38,210 bases of DNA from RGIG3528 sp045629005. Its GTDB lineage: Bacteria > Bacillota > Clostridia > Lachnospirales > Lachnospiraceae. Below the pieces are notes generated by a model. That model was not told where the DNA came from and made no database searches. It saw only the letters and a program-made list of their open reading frames with translations. The translations under genes were made by a program, and so were the position numbers. Below, piece after piece: positions 16,310 through 22,720 of this stretch. Where the stretch lies: the NCBI GenBank assembly GCA_045629005.1, contig JAZQQJ010000020.1, positions 1-38,210 of the forward strand. The letters are read 5' to 3'. Numbering within the stretch: position 1 is the first letter of the stretch; every line of letters starts with the position of its first letter.

Positions 16310-16381
16310 CAAGATACAGTAGTCATTGCAATACACAATACTGCAGCCATCGCAGCACACAACGCGGCAGCCATCACAGCA
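16310..16381. repeat. Three tandem 24-bp imperfect repeats upstream of degV promoter
   Basis: Copies at 16310-16333, 16334-16357 and 16358-16381 share the core GCAGCCATC-CAGCA with increasing divergence toward degV; a fourth, partial copy at 16301-16309 merges with the -35 box. On the minus strand an open frame across them would encode a Cys-rich octapeptide repeat (CCDGCRVV, CCDGCSIV, YCNDYCIL), but no start with a ribosome binding site is seen. Because 24 bp is a multiple of three, the frame stays open through the array. Confidence 0.8.
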
Positions 16382-16458
16382 TGCTGAATCAAACTCACAC
16401 CTGTTACGCTCGCTGCGAGTTAAGTGCGACGCTTCCTATTCAACAGCCCGGTTAATTT

Positions 16459-17667
16459 TCACATCAATTTAGCATGAATCAGCATCTGCACTCTGTTATA
16501 GTAGTTTCCCTCTGCTCCGCTGGCGTCTGTTTCAACAACAGTAATTGCCGAGCCCGGGAATTCTCTCTGCAGGTGCGGGTAAAGCCCTCTTCCCGCGCAT
16601 GCGTTGGCCATACATCCAAAAGGTGCTATACAAAGGACTTTTTTGCAGTCCGAGTTAACATAACCGACCACTTCCGAACCCATAAGCCAGCCGTCTCCTA
16701 TTGTAAACCCGCGGCTTACGTATTTTTCTGAGTTCTTCTTAAGTACATCCAACGTTGGAAGCACATAAAAATCACGCTTCCGCAAGGATTTTATCATCTT
16801 CTTCTGAGTACTCTTCAAAAGCCATCTTGCCGCACGGAATGCCACCTGCTCGAGATTGAAGTGTTCGGGCATGTGCGTATCGATATAATATATTGCATAC
16901 CATGATAAGCCGTTGATATGCACTTCACACCCTTGACTTTCCATATAGGACTGAACATTCCAGTTTCCAAGCGCACAGTATTTTGCGTAAAACTCTCCAA
17001 CAAGCCCTATTCGTTGTTTTTTCTCACCGGTCTTTTCTATCTTCAAAAAAGAATCGCATATTTTGTTAAAATTACGTTTCAATGCTATTGGATTCAGATG
17101 TTTTCCTGTTCTTAAATCTTCGGATAGCCTGTCCACCCATTCCTTCCAAAGACGGTCCGTTGCACCTTTTTCCTTCTCGTACGGACGAATCTGATTTGCC
17201 AGAAGCATCAGAATATCCCCATAAAACATTCCGCACAGACCTCTTGCCCCCATTGCGTAGCTCAAATCCATGTTGATTTCTTCCGCAACGTGACGAACGT
17301 TCAACGTAAGCACCTTGCATTCCGAAAGATTGGCCTTCATTAACGACTTCTGAAACAGCCCTATATAGCATGCTCCTCTGCAGGCATCTCCGGCTGTTGG
17401 AAGCAGAAGTCTTGTATTTGCAACGTTTTCCGGATGTTTTCGAAGTTCCTTAACAACCTGCCCGACCATAAGAATATATGGATAGCATATTTCATTGTTT
17501 GCGTATTTCAGCCCCAAATCCGTAATATCCTTATCATCATCAAGGATATCAACCCAGTAATCCTTCGTCCAAAACATATATTTCAACAGAGGAAAATGCG
17601 CATCCAATGTCGCCGGAATAATCATTCTGTACTTTTCTTTATGTTCACTTTCATCAATCCTATACAT
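16459..17667 (-). CDS. Orphan 2-hydroxyacyl-CoA dehydratase activase-related protein (COG3581-like)
   Basis: A 402-residue protein resembling the C-terminal module that, in large clostridial proteins, is fused to the ATPase activators of 2-hydroxyacyl-CoA dehydratases. Matching patterns are DLGLKYANNEICYPYILMVGQ, PTAGDACRGACYIG (family: QTGGGCRATNYIG), and IAPFGCMANACAGRG, with ETDASGAEGNYYNR near the end. The conserved cysteines could bind an iron-sulfur cluster. No BcrA/BadF-type ATPase domain is attached and no dehydratase is nearby. I start at 17667 (MYRIDESEHKEK), where GGGGTGGGG precedes; the ATG at 17769 lies inside the terminator hairpin of the gene before it. No strong promoter was seen. 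Function is unknown. Confidence 0.75.
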   Translation of the reverse strand: MYRIDESEHKEKYRMIIPATLDAHFPLLKYMFWTKDYWVDILDDDKDITDLGLKYANNEICYPYILMVGQVVKELRKHPENVANTRLLLPTAGDACRGACYIGLFQKSLMKANLSECKVLTLNVRHVAEEINMDLSYAMGARGLCGMFYGDILMLLANQIRPYEKEKGATDRLWKEWVDRLSEDLRTGKHLNPIALKRNFNKICDSFLKIEKTGEKKQRIGLVGEFYAKYCALGNWNVQSYMESQGCEVHINGLSWYAIYYIDTHMPEHFNLEQVAFRAARWLLKSTQKKMIKSLRKRDFYVLPTLDVLKKNSEKYVSRGFTIGDGWLMGSEVVGYVNSDCKKVLCIAPFGCMANACAGRGLYPHLQREFPGSAITVVETDASGAEGNYYNRVQMLIHAKLM

Positions 17668-17753
17668 AAGCCCCACCCCATACAGTTTATGATTATCTAC
17701 ACTATCATAAAATCGCTCCAAGAGCAATAAAGCCCCGCAGCCCCGAAACAAAT

Positions 17754-17785
17754 AGCCCTCGCATTCCAAATCGGAACCGAGGGCT
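17754..17785 (-). terminator. Terminator of the zinc-ribbon gene
   Basis: AGCCCTCG (17754-17761) pairs with CGAGGGCT (17778-17785), with an inner TTCC/GGAA pair; in the minus direction the hairpin is followed by ATTTGTTT. It lies 55 bp past the stop of the zinc-ribbon gene. Confidence 0.65.
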
Positions 17786-17840
17786 GAATTTTGTATTTTA
17801 TTGTATTTTTAAATCGAAAATCCTTTTATCATAAACAGAT

Positions 17841-18245
17841 TTACCAATCTATCCTTCGACCACAGTTCCTGCAAAACGTACCGGGATATCGTCCCATAAT
17901 CGATTCACAATGTGGACACCTGTTAATTCGAAACTTTATCAATCCAAAAAAGTATATCAGAAAACCTGCAAAAACTGCCACATATACCCATTCAGGCTTA
18001 GCTCCAATCAGAGCAACCGTTACAACCGAGACGCAGTCCCAAAGCATTGTTAAACCCATGAAAAGGTTTCCAAGTTTACGTCTTTTGTGATGCTCCTCTA
18101 TAGCAGCATTAAGTTTTTCATTTTCCTGTTGCTCCTGCTCCACTGTCTCTGTTTTTATTGCATCCTTCGGAATTCTGGTTTTGCATATCGGACATTCCGT
18201 TGCCACATTGCTCAGTTCTGAACCGCAGTTCATACATTTGATCAT
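17841..18245 (-). CDS. Zinc-ribbon membrane protein, hypothetical
   Basis: A 134-residue protein not assigned to a named family. An N-terminal zinc ribbon has C4, C7, C18 and C21 (CMNC...CPIC). A charged Glu/Gln-rich helix (about 30-58) leads to two transmembrane segments (about 60-83 and 86-106). A second ribbon follows at the C-terminus (CPHC...CRNC, ending RRIDW). Both ribbons should lie on the same, cytosolic side because there are two membrane passes. GAGGAGG precedes the ATG. A dyad-containing promoter lies upstream and a terminator downstream, so it is a single-gene unit. Confidence 0.8.
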   Translation of the reverse strand: MIKCMNCGSELSNVATECPICKTRIPKDAIKTETVEQEQQENEKLNAAIEEHHKRRKLGNLFMGLTMLWDCVSVVTVALIGAKPEWVYVAVFAGFLIYFFGLIKFRINRCPHCESIMGRYPGTFCRNCGRRIDW

Positions 18246-18268
18246 ACAAAAACCTCCTCAACGCTTCC

Positions 18269-18297
18269 ATTATACGGCTAATCAGCCGCAATAAACA
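18269..18297 (-). promoter_or_regulatory. Promoter of zinc-ribbon gene with dyad in spacer
   Basis: TATAAT on the minus strand (18274-18269) with a weak TGTTTA -35 (18297-18292) 17 bp away. The spacer is occupied by CGGCT-aatc-AGCCG (18275-18288), a perfect dyad suited to repressor binding. Confidence 0.55.
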
Positions 18298-18387
18298 GCC
18301 ACATATCAGAAAATTACAGCCTTCTAATGCTCGGATTACATATTTCGCACACTTTTCATGCTTTCTGTAACCTTCCTGCACTAAGAA

Positions 18388-18434
18388 AAAGGTCACCTTT
18401 AGTCACTGTTAATATTAAAAACAACTTGTATAAT
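18388..18434 (+). promoter_or_regulatory. Promoter and palindrome of the lipoprotein gene
   Basis: A consensus TATAAT lies at 18429-18434. The -35 region (CTGTTA at 18406-18411) is poor, which suggests an activator. A perfect palindrome AAAGGTcACCTTT (18388-18400) sits immediately upstream of the -35 position, where an activator would bind. The site is inferred from position; no regulator is identified. Confidence 0.5.
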
Positions 18435-18456
18435 ATGTTACAAGAAGAAAACAGCG

Positions 18457-18528
18457 CCTTAGTCTTTCTTTCAGCGCCTTGGTATTTCAAGTACTACCTT
18501 GGTATTTCCAAAAGGCGCCTTGATATTC
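18457..18528 (+). repeat. Four leader repeats with 20-bp spacing
   Basis: Copies of CCTTGGTATTTC begin at 18457 (CCTTAGTCTTTC), 18477 and 18497 (both exact) and 18518 (CCTTGATATTC, one base shorter). Spacings are 20, 20 and 21 bp, about two helical turns, so all copies face one side of the DNA. Three copies are preceded by GCG. They lie between the -10 box and the ribosome binding site, in the transcribed leader. Confidence 0.8.
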
Positions 18529-18564
18529 AAAAAAATCTTGCTTGTATGAGGAGGAAATAGAGTA

Positions 18565-19233
18565 ATGAAAACAAACAAAAGAAGCATCATGGCATTAGTT
18601 TTGACATTTGTATGCATCATGGCATTCATGATGACCGGATGTTCCGATTCCGGTGAAGATGAGCCTGTCAACAATTCGACGCCCATTTCCGGTATATATG
18701 TCAACAGCGATTACTTATTTGATTTTGATTTTGAAAATGGAGAATATGTCTGCTCAAATTCCGGAAGAATCGGAAAAGGAAGGTGCAGCATTGAAAACGG
18801 CTCACCCAGGCTGGATTTTGACGACCACTATTACGATATTGAAATCGACGAATCCACCGGTTGTCTGATATTTCATGAAAACGGCTACAGGCCCAATGCC
18901 GAAAATCTTGACGGAATTATTCTGGAGCCGGATCCGGAAGGTTTCTATCTTATGTATGAGTTAAGCGTTTTGGATGGCGTCAGAACAAACGATGACGGTG
19001 TTACTATCGACATCAATACAAGCACAAATGAGTGTACATACACATACGAAAATGGTATGGGCAGCTGTACCGTTAACGATGATTATAACGGCAAAGGTGT
19101 ATACATTTATATCGGAGGATATAAGGCATATCCTATGGTTGATATAAATGACAACATCAGATTTATGGCACAGGAACTTGACGATTTCGATGAACATGAT
19201 CCGTTCCTTCTGACAGGTCTTTTCTCCAACTAG
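18565..19233 (+). CDS. Lipoprotein of unknown function with two similar halves
   Basis: A 222-residue secreted lipoprotein: signal MKTNKRSIMALVLTFVCIM, lipobox MTGC with lipidated Cys at about 26, then an acidic, Asp/Asn/Tyr-rich domain. Two segments look alike: EYVCSNSGRIGKGRCSIEN, followed by a D-rich strand region ending near DESTGCLIF; and NECTYTYENGMGSCTVND, followed by GGYKAYPMVDINDNIRF. This suggests a duplicated small beta domain with paired cysteines. GAGGAGG sets the ATG at 18565. It is a single-gene unit closed by a strong terminator. I do not recognise the family; a sensor or cell-surface beta-sandwich is only a guess. Confidence 0.8.
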   Translation: MKTNKRSIMALVLTFVCIMAFMMTGCSDSGEDEPVNNSTPISGIYVNSDYLFDFDFENGEYVCSNSGRIGKGRCSIENGSPRLDFDDHYYDIEIDESTGCLIFHENGYRPNAENLDGIILEPDPEGFYLMYELSVLDGVRTNDDGVTIDINTSTNECTYTYENGMGSCTVNDDYNGKGVYIYIGGYKAYPMVDINDNIRFMAQELDDFDEHDPFLLTGLFSN

Positions 19234-19263
19234 TCATCCACACACTCAATTCGCAAAAAAACA

Positions 19264-19296
19264 GCACATTACCTCAATATTTCCGAGGTAATGTGC
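19264..19296. terminator. Bidirectional terminator between the lipoprotein gene and trpS
   Basis: GCACATTACCTC (19264-19275) pairs perfectly with GAGGTAATGTGC (19285-19296), loop of nine. On the plus strand TTATTTTATTT follows; on the minus strand TGTTTTTTT follows. It can end both the lipoprotein transcript and the convergent trpS transcript. Confidence 0.9.
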
Positions 19297-19368
19297 TTAT
19301 TTTATTTAGGATATTATGTTCAATTTGTATTGAGCAAAAACGTGTACAGATATAATCTTCTGAAATTA

Positions 19369-20466
19369 TCAGTCTGCTCTCTGGTACTTCTGAGACTGAG
19401 CCTTGATAAGCTCTGCATCATCGAAGTAATTAATCTTCATGGCTGCCTTAACTTCAGACATTGTCTGTGCTGCCTGTGCGCGAGCTATATCTGTGCCTTT
19501 CTTAAGGATATCGTATACGCCCGGGATATCCTTTTCATACTCAGCACGTCTTGCGCGAATAGGTGCAAGCTCTTCCTGAAGAACGTTGTTAAGGAACTTC
19601 TTAATCTTAACATCGCCAAGACCGCCGCGAGTATAGTGATCCTTAAGTTCCTGAAGGTTTGCATAATCAGGAAGATATTCAGCAAAGTGTTCCTGATTGC
19701 TGAATGCATCAAGATATGTGAAGACCATGTTACCCTCAACATGTCCGGGATCTGAAACCTGGATGTGGAGAGGGTCTGTGTACATGCTCATAATTTTCTC
19801 TTTTACTGTCTTCTCATCATCGGAAAGGTAGATGCAGTTGCCGAGCGACTTACTCATCTTTGCCTTGCCGTCTGTGCCGGGAAGACGTCCCTGTGCTTCA
19901 TTCTTCGGAATGAGAGCCTCAGGCATAACAAGCGTCTCGCCGTAGATGGTATTGAACTTGTGTACGATTTCCTTACACTGCTCAATCATAGGAAGCTGGT
20001 CCTCACCTACAGGAACAGTTGTTGCCTTGAAAGCGGTGATGTCTGCAGCCTGGCTGATGGGATATGTGAAGAATCCAACGGGAATGCTGGTTTCAAAGTT
20101 TCTCATCTGGATTTCGCTCTTAACGGTGGGGTTTCTCTGAAGTCTGGAAACCGTAACAAGGTTAGAGTAGAAGAAAGTGAGTTCCGTAAGTTCTGAAACC
20201 TGTGACTGAATAAAAAGATTTGACTTTGCAGGATCAAGTCCGACGGAAAGGTAGTCGAGAGCGACTTCGATGATGTTCTGACGAACCTTTTCAGGATTGT
20301 CGAAGTTGTCTGTGAGAGCCTGTGCATCGGCAATCATGATGAAAATCTTGTCATATTCACCGGAATTCTGAAGTTCAACTCGTCTCTTCAAAGAGCCGAT
20401 GTAGTGTCCGATGTGAAGTCGTCCTGTGGGACGATCGCCTGTTAAGATGATTTTTTCTTTAGCCAT
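19369..20466 (-). CDS. trpS: Tryptophanyl-tRNA synthetase
   Basis: Class I synthetase charging tRNA-Trp. The 365-residue product starts MAKEKIILTGDRPTGRL and has HIGH at 18-21 and KMSKS at 203-207. The start at 20466 is preceded by AGAGGGAAATAAA; the upstream open extension to 20505 has no conserved sequence. It has its own promoter (20515-20544) and ends near the bidirectional terminator at 19264-19296. No T-box leader is present in the short upstream region, unlike many Gram-positive trpS genes. The protein is slightly longer than the common form of about 330 residues. Confidence 0.97.
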   Translation of the reverse strand: MAKEKIILTGDRPTGRLHIGHYIGSLKRRVELQNSGEYDKIFIMIADAQALTDNFDNPEKVRQNIIEVALDYLSVGLDPAKSNLFIQSQVSELTELTFFYSNLVTVSRLQRNPTVKSEIQMRNFETSIPVGFFTYPISQAADITAFKATTVPVGEDQLPMIEQCKEIVHKFNTIYGETLVMPEALIPKNEAQGRLPGTDGKAKMSKSLGNCIYLSDDEKTVKEKIMSMYTDPLHIQVSDPGHVEGNMVFTYLDAFSNQEHFAEYLPDYANLQELKDHYTRGGLGDVKIKKFLNNVLQEELAPIRARRAEYEKDIPGVYDILKKGTDIARAQAAQTMSEVKAAMKINYFDDAELIKAQSQKYQRAD

Positions 20467-20514
20467 TTTATTTCCCTCTGTTTCTGTATTTCTGCTGAAA
20501 AACACATTTCTCGT

Positions 20515-20544
20515 ATTATAGCACGATGTTACCGAAGTTGTAAA
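20515..20544 (-). promoter_or_regulatory. trpS promoter
   Basis: On the minus strand TTTACA (20544-20539), 18 bp, TATAAT (20520-20515). It lies just after the terminator of the isomerase gene and about 50 bp before the trpS start. Confidence 0.8.
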
Positions 20545-20561
20545 TCAAAAATCGATTTAAA

Positions 20562-20593
20562 AAACGCATCCTCGCTTTCACGAAGATGCGTTT
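20562..20593 (-). terminator. Terminator of the isomerase gene
   Basis: AAACGCATC (20562-20570) and GATGCGTTT (20585-20593) form the stem, with TCG/CGA extending it inside. In the minus direction it runs into GCGTTTTTTAAA. It lies about 20 bp after the isomerase stop and upstream of the trpS promoter. Confidence 0.88.
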
Positions 20594-20613
20594 CGTTTGT
20601 TCAGAATTTACTC

Positions 20614-22110
20614 TTATTTGAAAGGATTCTCTGTAGGATAGAACATTCCGGCAGGCTGATTCCAACCGATTTCGTCTACCTGTACACCGATCATCTTGAA
20701 TACTTCGAAGAGAGCCTTGCCATAGTGACCGAATGCAACAGCACCATGATGAGGATAGTTCTTCTCAATGAGAACGTGACGATAGAAACGTCCCATTTCC
20801 TTGATAGCGAATACGCCGATGCCACCGAATGACTTTGTAGCAACAGGAAGAACTTCACCTTCTGCAACGTATGCACGAAGAACGTTGTCTGCTGTTGACT
20901 GGAGACGATAGAATGTGATATCGCCGGGCATGATGTCGCCTTCAAGTGTTCCGTTAGTAACTTCGATAGGAAGGTTACGAGCCATAATCTTCTGGTACTT
21001 CATCTCGCAGAATGCAAGCTTCTTGGAGCATGTGTTACCGCAGTGGAAGCCCATGAACGTATCTGTATGAACGTAAGGGAACTTGCCTTCGATGGACTCT
21101 TTGTACATATCCTTCGGAACGGAGTTGTTGATGTCAAGGAGTGTAACGATATCATCAGAAACTGCTGTACCGTTGAACTCGGAGAGACATCCGTAAATAT
21201 CAACTTCACATGATACAGGAATGCCCATACCTGTGAGACGGCTGTTTACGTAGCAGGGTACGAAACCAAACTGTGTCTGGAATGCAGGCCAGCACTTGCC
21301 GGCAATTGCAACGTACTCTCTGTAACCCTTGTGAGCGTCAACCCAGTCAAGGAGTGTAAGTTCGTACTGAGCAAGCTTAGCAAGAACTTCAGGCTTCTTG
21401 TTGCCCTTACCGAGCTCTGCTTCCATCTCTGCAACCTTTGCAGGAATTCTGGAGTCGCCGGCATGCTTGTTGAAGCTTTCGAAAAGGTCAAGCTCAGAGT
21501 TCTCTTCGATTTCGATGCCAAGGTTGTAAAGCTGCTGGATAGGAGCGTTACAAGCAAGGAAATTGAGAGGTCTGGGACCAAATGCAATAATCTTAAGATT
21601 TGAAAGAGCGATAACGGCACGAGCGATAGGAACGAACTCGTTAATCATCTTTGCGCAATCCTCTGCGTCACCAACAGGGTACTCAGGGATGTATGTCTTC
21701 TTAATGGAACGAAGCTTTAAGTTGTAGCTTGCGTTGAGCATACCACAGTATGCATCACCACGACCGTCAGAAAGGTCGTTCTGGCTCTCTTCAGCAGCTG
21801 CTACGAACATCTTAGGTCCGTCAAAGTGCTTTGCAAGGAGTGTTTCGGAAATTTCAGGACCGAAGTTTCCAAGGTAAACGCAAAGTGCGTTACATCCTGC
21901 TCTCTTGATGTCGTCAAGAGCCTGAACCATATGGATTTCGCTCTCTACGATACAGATAGGGCACTCATAGATGTCTTCTGCATTAAAGTTCTTCTTGTAA
22001 GCATCGATAAGGGCCTTACGTCTGTTTACGGAAAGGCTTTCAGGCAAGCAGTCACGGGAAACTGCAACGATACCGATCTTAACCTGAGGAATGTTCTTCA
22101 TTGTGTTCAT
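20614..22110 (-). CDS. L-fucose/L-arabinose isomerase family protein
   Basis: A 498-residue protein of the family that interconverts aldose and ketose sugars such as L-fucose/L-fuculose (COG2407-like). Family marks are the N-terminal IGIVAVSRDCLPESL, the AFGPRPLNFLACNAP loop, the metal-ligand region SCEVDIYG, TDTFMGFHCGNTC, and the C-terminal HHGAVAFGHYGKALFE with a probable catalytic His. AAAGGAG precedes the ATG at 22110; MKNIPQ three codons later is a less likely start. It has its own promoter and terminator, and no sugar kinase, aldolase or transporter is adjacent, so the true substrate is uncertain. Confidence 0.85.
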   Translation of the reverse strand: MNTMKNIPQVKIGIVAVSRDCLPESLSVNRRKALIDAYKKNFNAEDIYECPICIVESEIHMVQALDDIKRAGCNALCVYLGNFGPEISETLLAKHFDGPKMFVAAAEESQNDLSDGRGDAYCGMLNASYNLKLRSIKKTYIPEYPVGDAEDCAKMINEFVPIARAVIALSNLKIIAFGPRPLNFLACNAPIQQLYNLGIEIEENSELDLFESFNKHAGDSRIPAKVAEMEAELGKGNKKPEVLAKLAQYELTLLDWVDAHKGYREYVAIAGKCWPAFQTQFGFVPCYVNSRLTGMGIPVSCEVDIYGCLSEFNGTAVSDDIVTLLDINNSVPKDMYKESIEGKFPYVHTDTFMGFHCGNTCSKKLAFCEMKYQKIMARNLPIEVTNGTLEGDIMPGDITFYRLQSTADNVLRAYVAEGEVLPVATKSFGGIGVFAIKEMGRFYRHVLIEKNYPHHGAVAFGHYGKALFEVFKMIGVQVDEIGWNQPAGMFYPTENPFK

Positions 22111-22170
22111 GGTTATATTCTCCTTTATATTTAGTTGATACTAAAAAAAGTTCGTTTTAATAGCACTGAC

Positions 22171-22199
22171 ATTGTATAACTTGAAGAAGAAATTGTCTA
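22171..22199 (-). promoter_or_regulatory. Promoter of the isomerase gene
   Basis: On the minus strand TAGACA (22199-22194), 17 bp, TACAAT (22176-22171), both five of six to consensus, about 60 bp before the start codon. No catabolite-responsive element was recognised nearby. Confidence 0.75.
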
Positions 22200-22271
22200 T
22201 TCATTTTTTTGATTGTTGTTATCACAAAATGCTTTGAGTTGCCTTGGACAATAACCCGTGTTTCTGTGTTC

Positions 22272-22535
22272 TTACCACTTTGGCTTTGGCATCGGACATG
22301 CATTTCTTTTGACTGCCGCACGCATTTCAACATAACAACCGCATACGGCACAAGTACCCGAAAGAAGCTTTTCACATTCCTTGCAACTGGCAAGCCTCTC
22401 CTCATACATGTCGGAAGGTGTTTTTATACTTTCGTCCAGTCCGGCAATATAGTCGCGGATTGTTAAGTAAAGTTCTCCTCCCTTAAGCTCACGTACAAGG
22501 CATTTTTTACAGAAGCGCCATTCTTCGCCCGTCAT
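22272..22535 (-). CDS. DUF6171 family cysteine-rich protein
   Basis: An 87-residue cytosolic protein. An FCKKC pair near the N-terminus and a C-terminal cluster CKECEKLLSGTCAVCGCYVEM plus a late Cys suggest one or two zinc sites. The ending RNACPMPKPKW is typical of the small Cys-rich family I know as DUF6171. Function is unknown. Its ATG overlaps the stop of the DUF951 gene as ATGA, so the two are translationally coupled at the end of the glgP operon. No clear terminator follows before the isomerase promoter. Confidence 0.75.
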   Translation of the reverse strand: MTGEEWRFCKKCLVRELKGGELYLTIRDYIAGLDESIKTPSDMYEERLASCKECEKLLSGTCAVCGCYVEMRAAVKRNACPMPKPKW

Positions 22536-22720
22536 GCCTCTTCACCCCGTTTAATCTGTTTTATGCTTTTTTCCACAAGCGGTCTTGCCATCATGACCAT
22601 ATGTCCACAGCCAAGGCACTTCAGACGAATGTCCGCACCCGTACGAAGCACCTGCCATTCATGGCTGCCGCACGGGTGTCCCTTTTTAAGGACAACAACA
22701 TCATTAAGTCTGATATCCAT
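22532..22720 (-). CDS. DUF951 family protein
   Basis: A 62-residue protein starting MDIRLNDVVVLKKGHPCGSHEW, with the family's LKCLGCGHMVMM motif. DUF951 proteins are short, Cys-containing and of unknown function; the Cys/His residues (HPCGSHEW and CLGCGH) could bind zinc. Its ATG directly abuts the glgP stop (TAAATG), and it overlaps the next gene by four bases. This close linkage to glycogen phosphorylase is either a local operon accident or a hint of shared expression. Confidence 0.88.
   Translation of the reverse strand: MDIRLNDVVVLKKGHPCGSHEWQVLRTGADIRLKCLGCGHMVMMARPLVEKSIKQIKRGEEA

Larger units (their letters stand above)
18246..18564. promoter_or_regulatory. Divergent 319-bp regulatory region
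   Basis: No gene is supported here. From left to right it holds the minus-strand promoter of the zinc-ribbon gene with a spacer dyad (18269-18297), an AT-rich middle, a perfect 13-bp palindrome AAAGGTcACCTTT (18388-18400), a TATAAT box (18429-18434) for the plus-strand lipoprotein gene, four repeats spaced 20 bp apart (18457-18528), and the GAGGAGG ribosome binding site near 18549-18555. Confidence 0.7.

Noticed and set aside
16223..16420. N-terminal extension of DegV through the 24-bp repeats (Cys-rich frame)
   Set aside because: The strong ribosome binding site GGAGGGG lies right before the ATG at 16222, the family begins there, and the extension covers the promoter.
17668..17769. N-terminal extension of the activase-like protein from the ATG at 17769
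   Set aside because: That ATG lies within the hairpin that ends the upstream zinc-ribbon transcript, it has no ribosome binding site, and the added residues are not family-like.
18435..18560. Possible 41-codon leader peptide across the 20-bp-spaced repeats
   Set aside because: Its ATG directly follows the -10 box, before any expected transcription start, and it has no ribosome binding site.
19325..19356. Plus-strand promoter antisense to the end of trpS (TATAAT at 19351)
   Set aside because: Candidate -35 boxes lie 15 or 20 bp away, outside the usual spacing, and nothing suitable is encoded downstream on that strand.
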